A stretch of 6,768 bases of DNA from Fimbriimonadaceae bacterium. GTDB lineage: Bacteria > Armatimonadota > Fimbriimonadia > Fimbriimonadales > Fimbriimonadaceae. The position numbers were made by a program, and so were the translations under genes. The stretch is taken from NCBI GenBank assembly GCA_014380605.1, contig JACMJO010000542.1, positions 1 to 6,768 on the forward strand, read 5' to 3'. The notes below the pieces were generated by a model that had not been told where the DNA came from, searched no databases, and saw only the letters and a program-made list of their open reading frames with translations. Each line of letters opens with the position of its first letter. The stretch's first letter is position 1. Positions 6,283 through 6,768 of the stretch are shown here, piece after piece.

Positions 6283-6738
6283 ATGGCCACATTGTCCGCA
6301 TTCCTCTTCGCATGCACGCTTGCCCAAGCCGCTAGTTCATCGAGCACGGGGCGACCGCTGTATCCCCTCATGGTTGGGGACGTAGCGCCAAAGTTGGAGG
6401 TGAGCAGATGGGTGCAGGGCCAGCCCGTAAAGACCTTCGAGCCGGGAACGGTTTACGTCCTCGACTTTTGGTCGACATGGTGTGGACCATGCATTGAATC
6501 GATGCCCAAGCTTAGCCAAATGCAGCGGGAGTATGGTCAGAAGGTGATCTTCATCGGGGTGGACGTTTGGGACTATCAAGAGCGCGTCGCACCGTTTGTC
6601 GCAAGAATGGGCGAGAAACTCTCATACCGAGTGGCGCTGGACACCCTGCCCCTTGTTCCCAAAGGCGAAGGCAACATTCCGATGTGGGCAAAGGACAATG
6701 GCAAGTGCGCTCAGAAGTTCGCTCGTGGAAGGCTATGA
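6283..6738 (+). CDS. TlpA-like exported thioredoxin, C-terminal half lost by frameshift/deletion
   Basis: The readable protein has 151 residues. A signal peptide (MATLSAFLFACTLAQA, residues 1-16) is followed by a TlpA/redoxin-type domain: VGDVAPKLEVSRWVQG (31-46), VYVLDFWSTWCGPC (57-70, redox cysteines C67 and C70), then helix ESMPKLSQMQREYG and strand KVIFIGVDVWD. Such proteins reduce or oxidise disulfides outside the cytoplasm. Relatives continue after the DxGKMA-like motif (here DNGKCA, 138-143) with a GIPxxFIV segment holding the conserved cis-proline, but this one ends KFARGRL and stops. The cis-proline half is therefore missing and the protein is probably not functional as a thioredoxin. 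A family-like tail is visible in the next frame to the window edge. An assembly error is an alternative explanation. Confidence 0.8.
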   Translation: MATLSAFLFACTLAQAASSSSTGRPLYPLMVGDVAPKLEVSRWVQGQPVKTFEPGTVYVLDFWSTWCGPCIESMPKLSQMQREYGQKVIFIGVDVWDYQERVAPFVARMGEKLSYRVALDTLPLVPKGEGNIPMWAKDNGKCAQKFARGRL

Positions 6739-6768
6739 CCGTAAGGCACTGCGGGCCGACTTCCTCCA
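6707..6768 (+). pseudogene. Out-of-frame C-terminal remnant of the TlpA-like gene
   Basis: In the frame starting at 6722 the sequence reads LVEGYDRKALRADFL and stays open to the window edge. It can be extended left to about 6707 (ALRSS). This looks like the last helix of TlpA-like proteins, where a Gly-x-Tyr-Asp-x-Lys-Ala pattern follows the final strand. It is one frame off the upstream reading (+1 relative to 6283). The conserved middle segment is absent between the two parts, so a pure one-base shift does not restore the gene. The match is by recall and short, so moderate confidence only. Confidence 0.5.

Overview
The window is a gene-dense stretch of a bacterial chromosome with seven confident or likely genes plus one damaged gene at the right edge. 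I see no tRNA, rRNA, CRISPR array, insertion sequence or phage module. The mix of a soluble sensor kinase with an RsbRD-like N-terminus, an exported intradiol dioxygenase homologue, a large CBM9/DUF5916 outer-membrane-type protein and a TlpA-like exported thioredoxin points to a free-living, Gram-negative-type environmental bacterium. Moderately high GC, weak ribosome binding sites and very short uncharged signal peptides make me think of Armatimonadota (Fimbriimonadales) or Acidobacteriota. That placement is an inference and is not demonstrated by the sequence.

Layout, left to right. (1) 26-1195, plus: cytoplasmic histidine kinase with no response regulator beside it, followed by a weak hairpin and T-rich tract. 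(2) 1196-1431: non-coding leader. (3) 1432-2061 and 2071-2619, plus: an exported intradiol-dioxygenase-fold protein with all four iron ligands, and, 9 bases later, a small exported protein of unknown function, probably one operon. (4) 2620-2700: convergent junction with an inverted repeat. (5) 3258-5273 and 2701-3204, minus: a DUF5916 beta-barrel-type protein followed 53 bases later by a small membrane-anchored protein of unknown function. (6) 5381-5665, plus: a DUF1905 protein starting at GTG, divergent from the DUF5916 gene. (7) 5670-6161, minus: an ArsR-like winged-helix regulator, convergent with DUF1905 (4 bases apart) and divergent from (8) 6283-6738, plus: a TlpA-like thioredoxin.

The two most interesting points are at the right end. 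The regulator's conserved first helix extends upstream of its first possible ATG, and no ATG, GTG or TTG exists there in any frame. Instead an ATC codon sits 5 bases after a good Shine-Dalgarno sequence. The TlpA-like gene loses its cis-proline half, and a plausible family C-terminus reappears out of frame, which suggests an internal deletion. The regulator and thioredoxin share a 61-base control region and may be functionally linked. The other genes look like ordinary, separately transcribed units. I did not find a convincing new multi-gene system.
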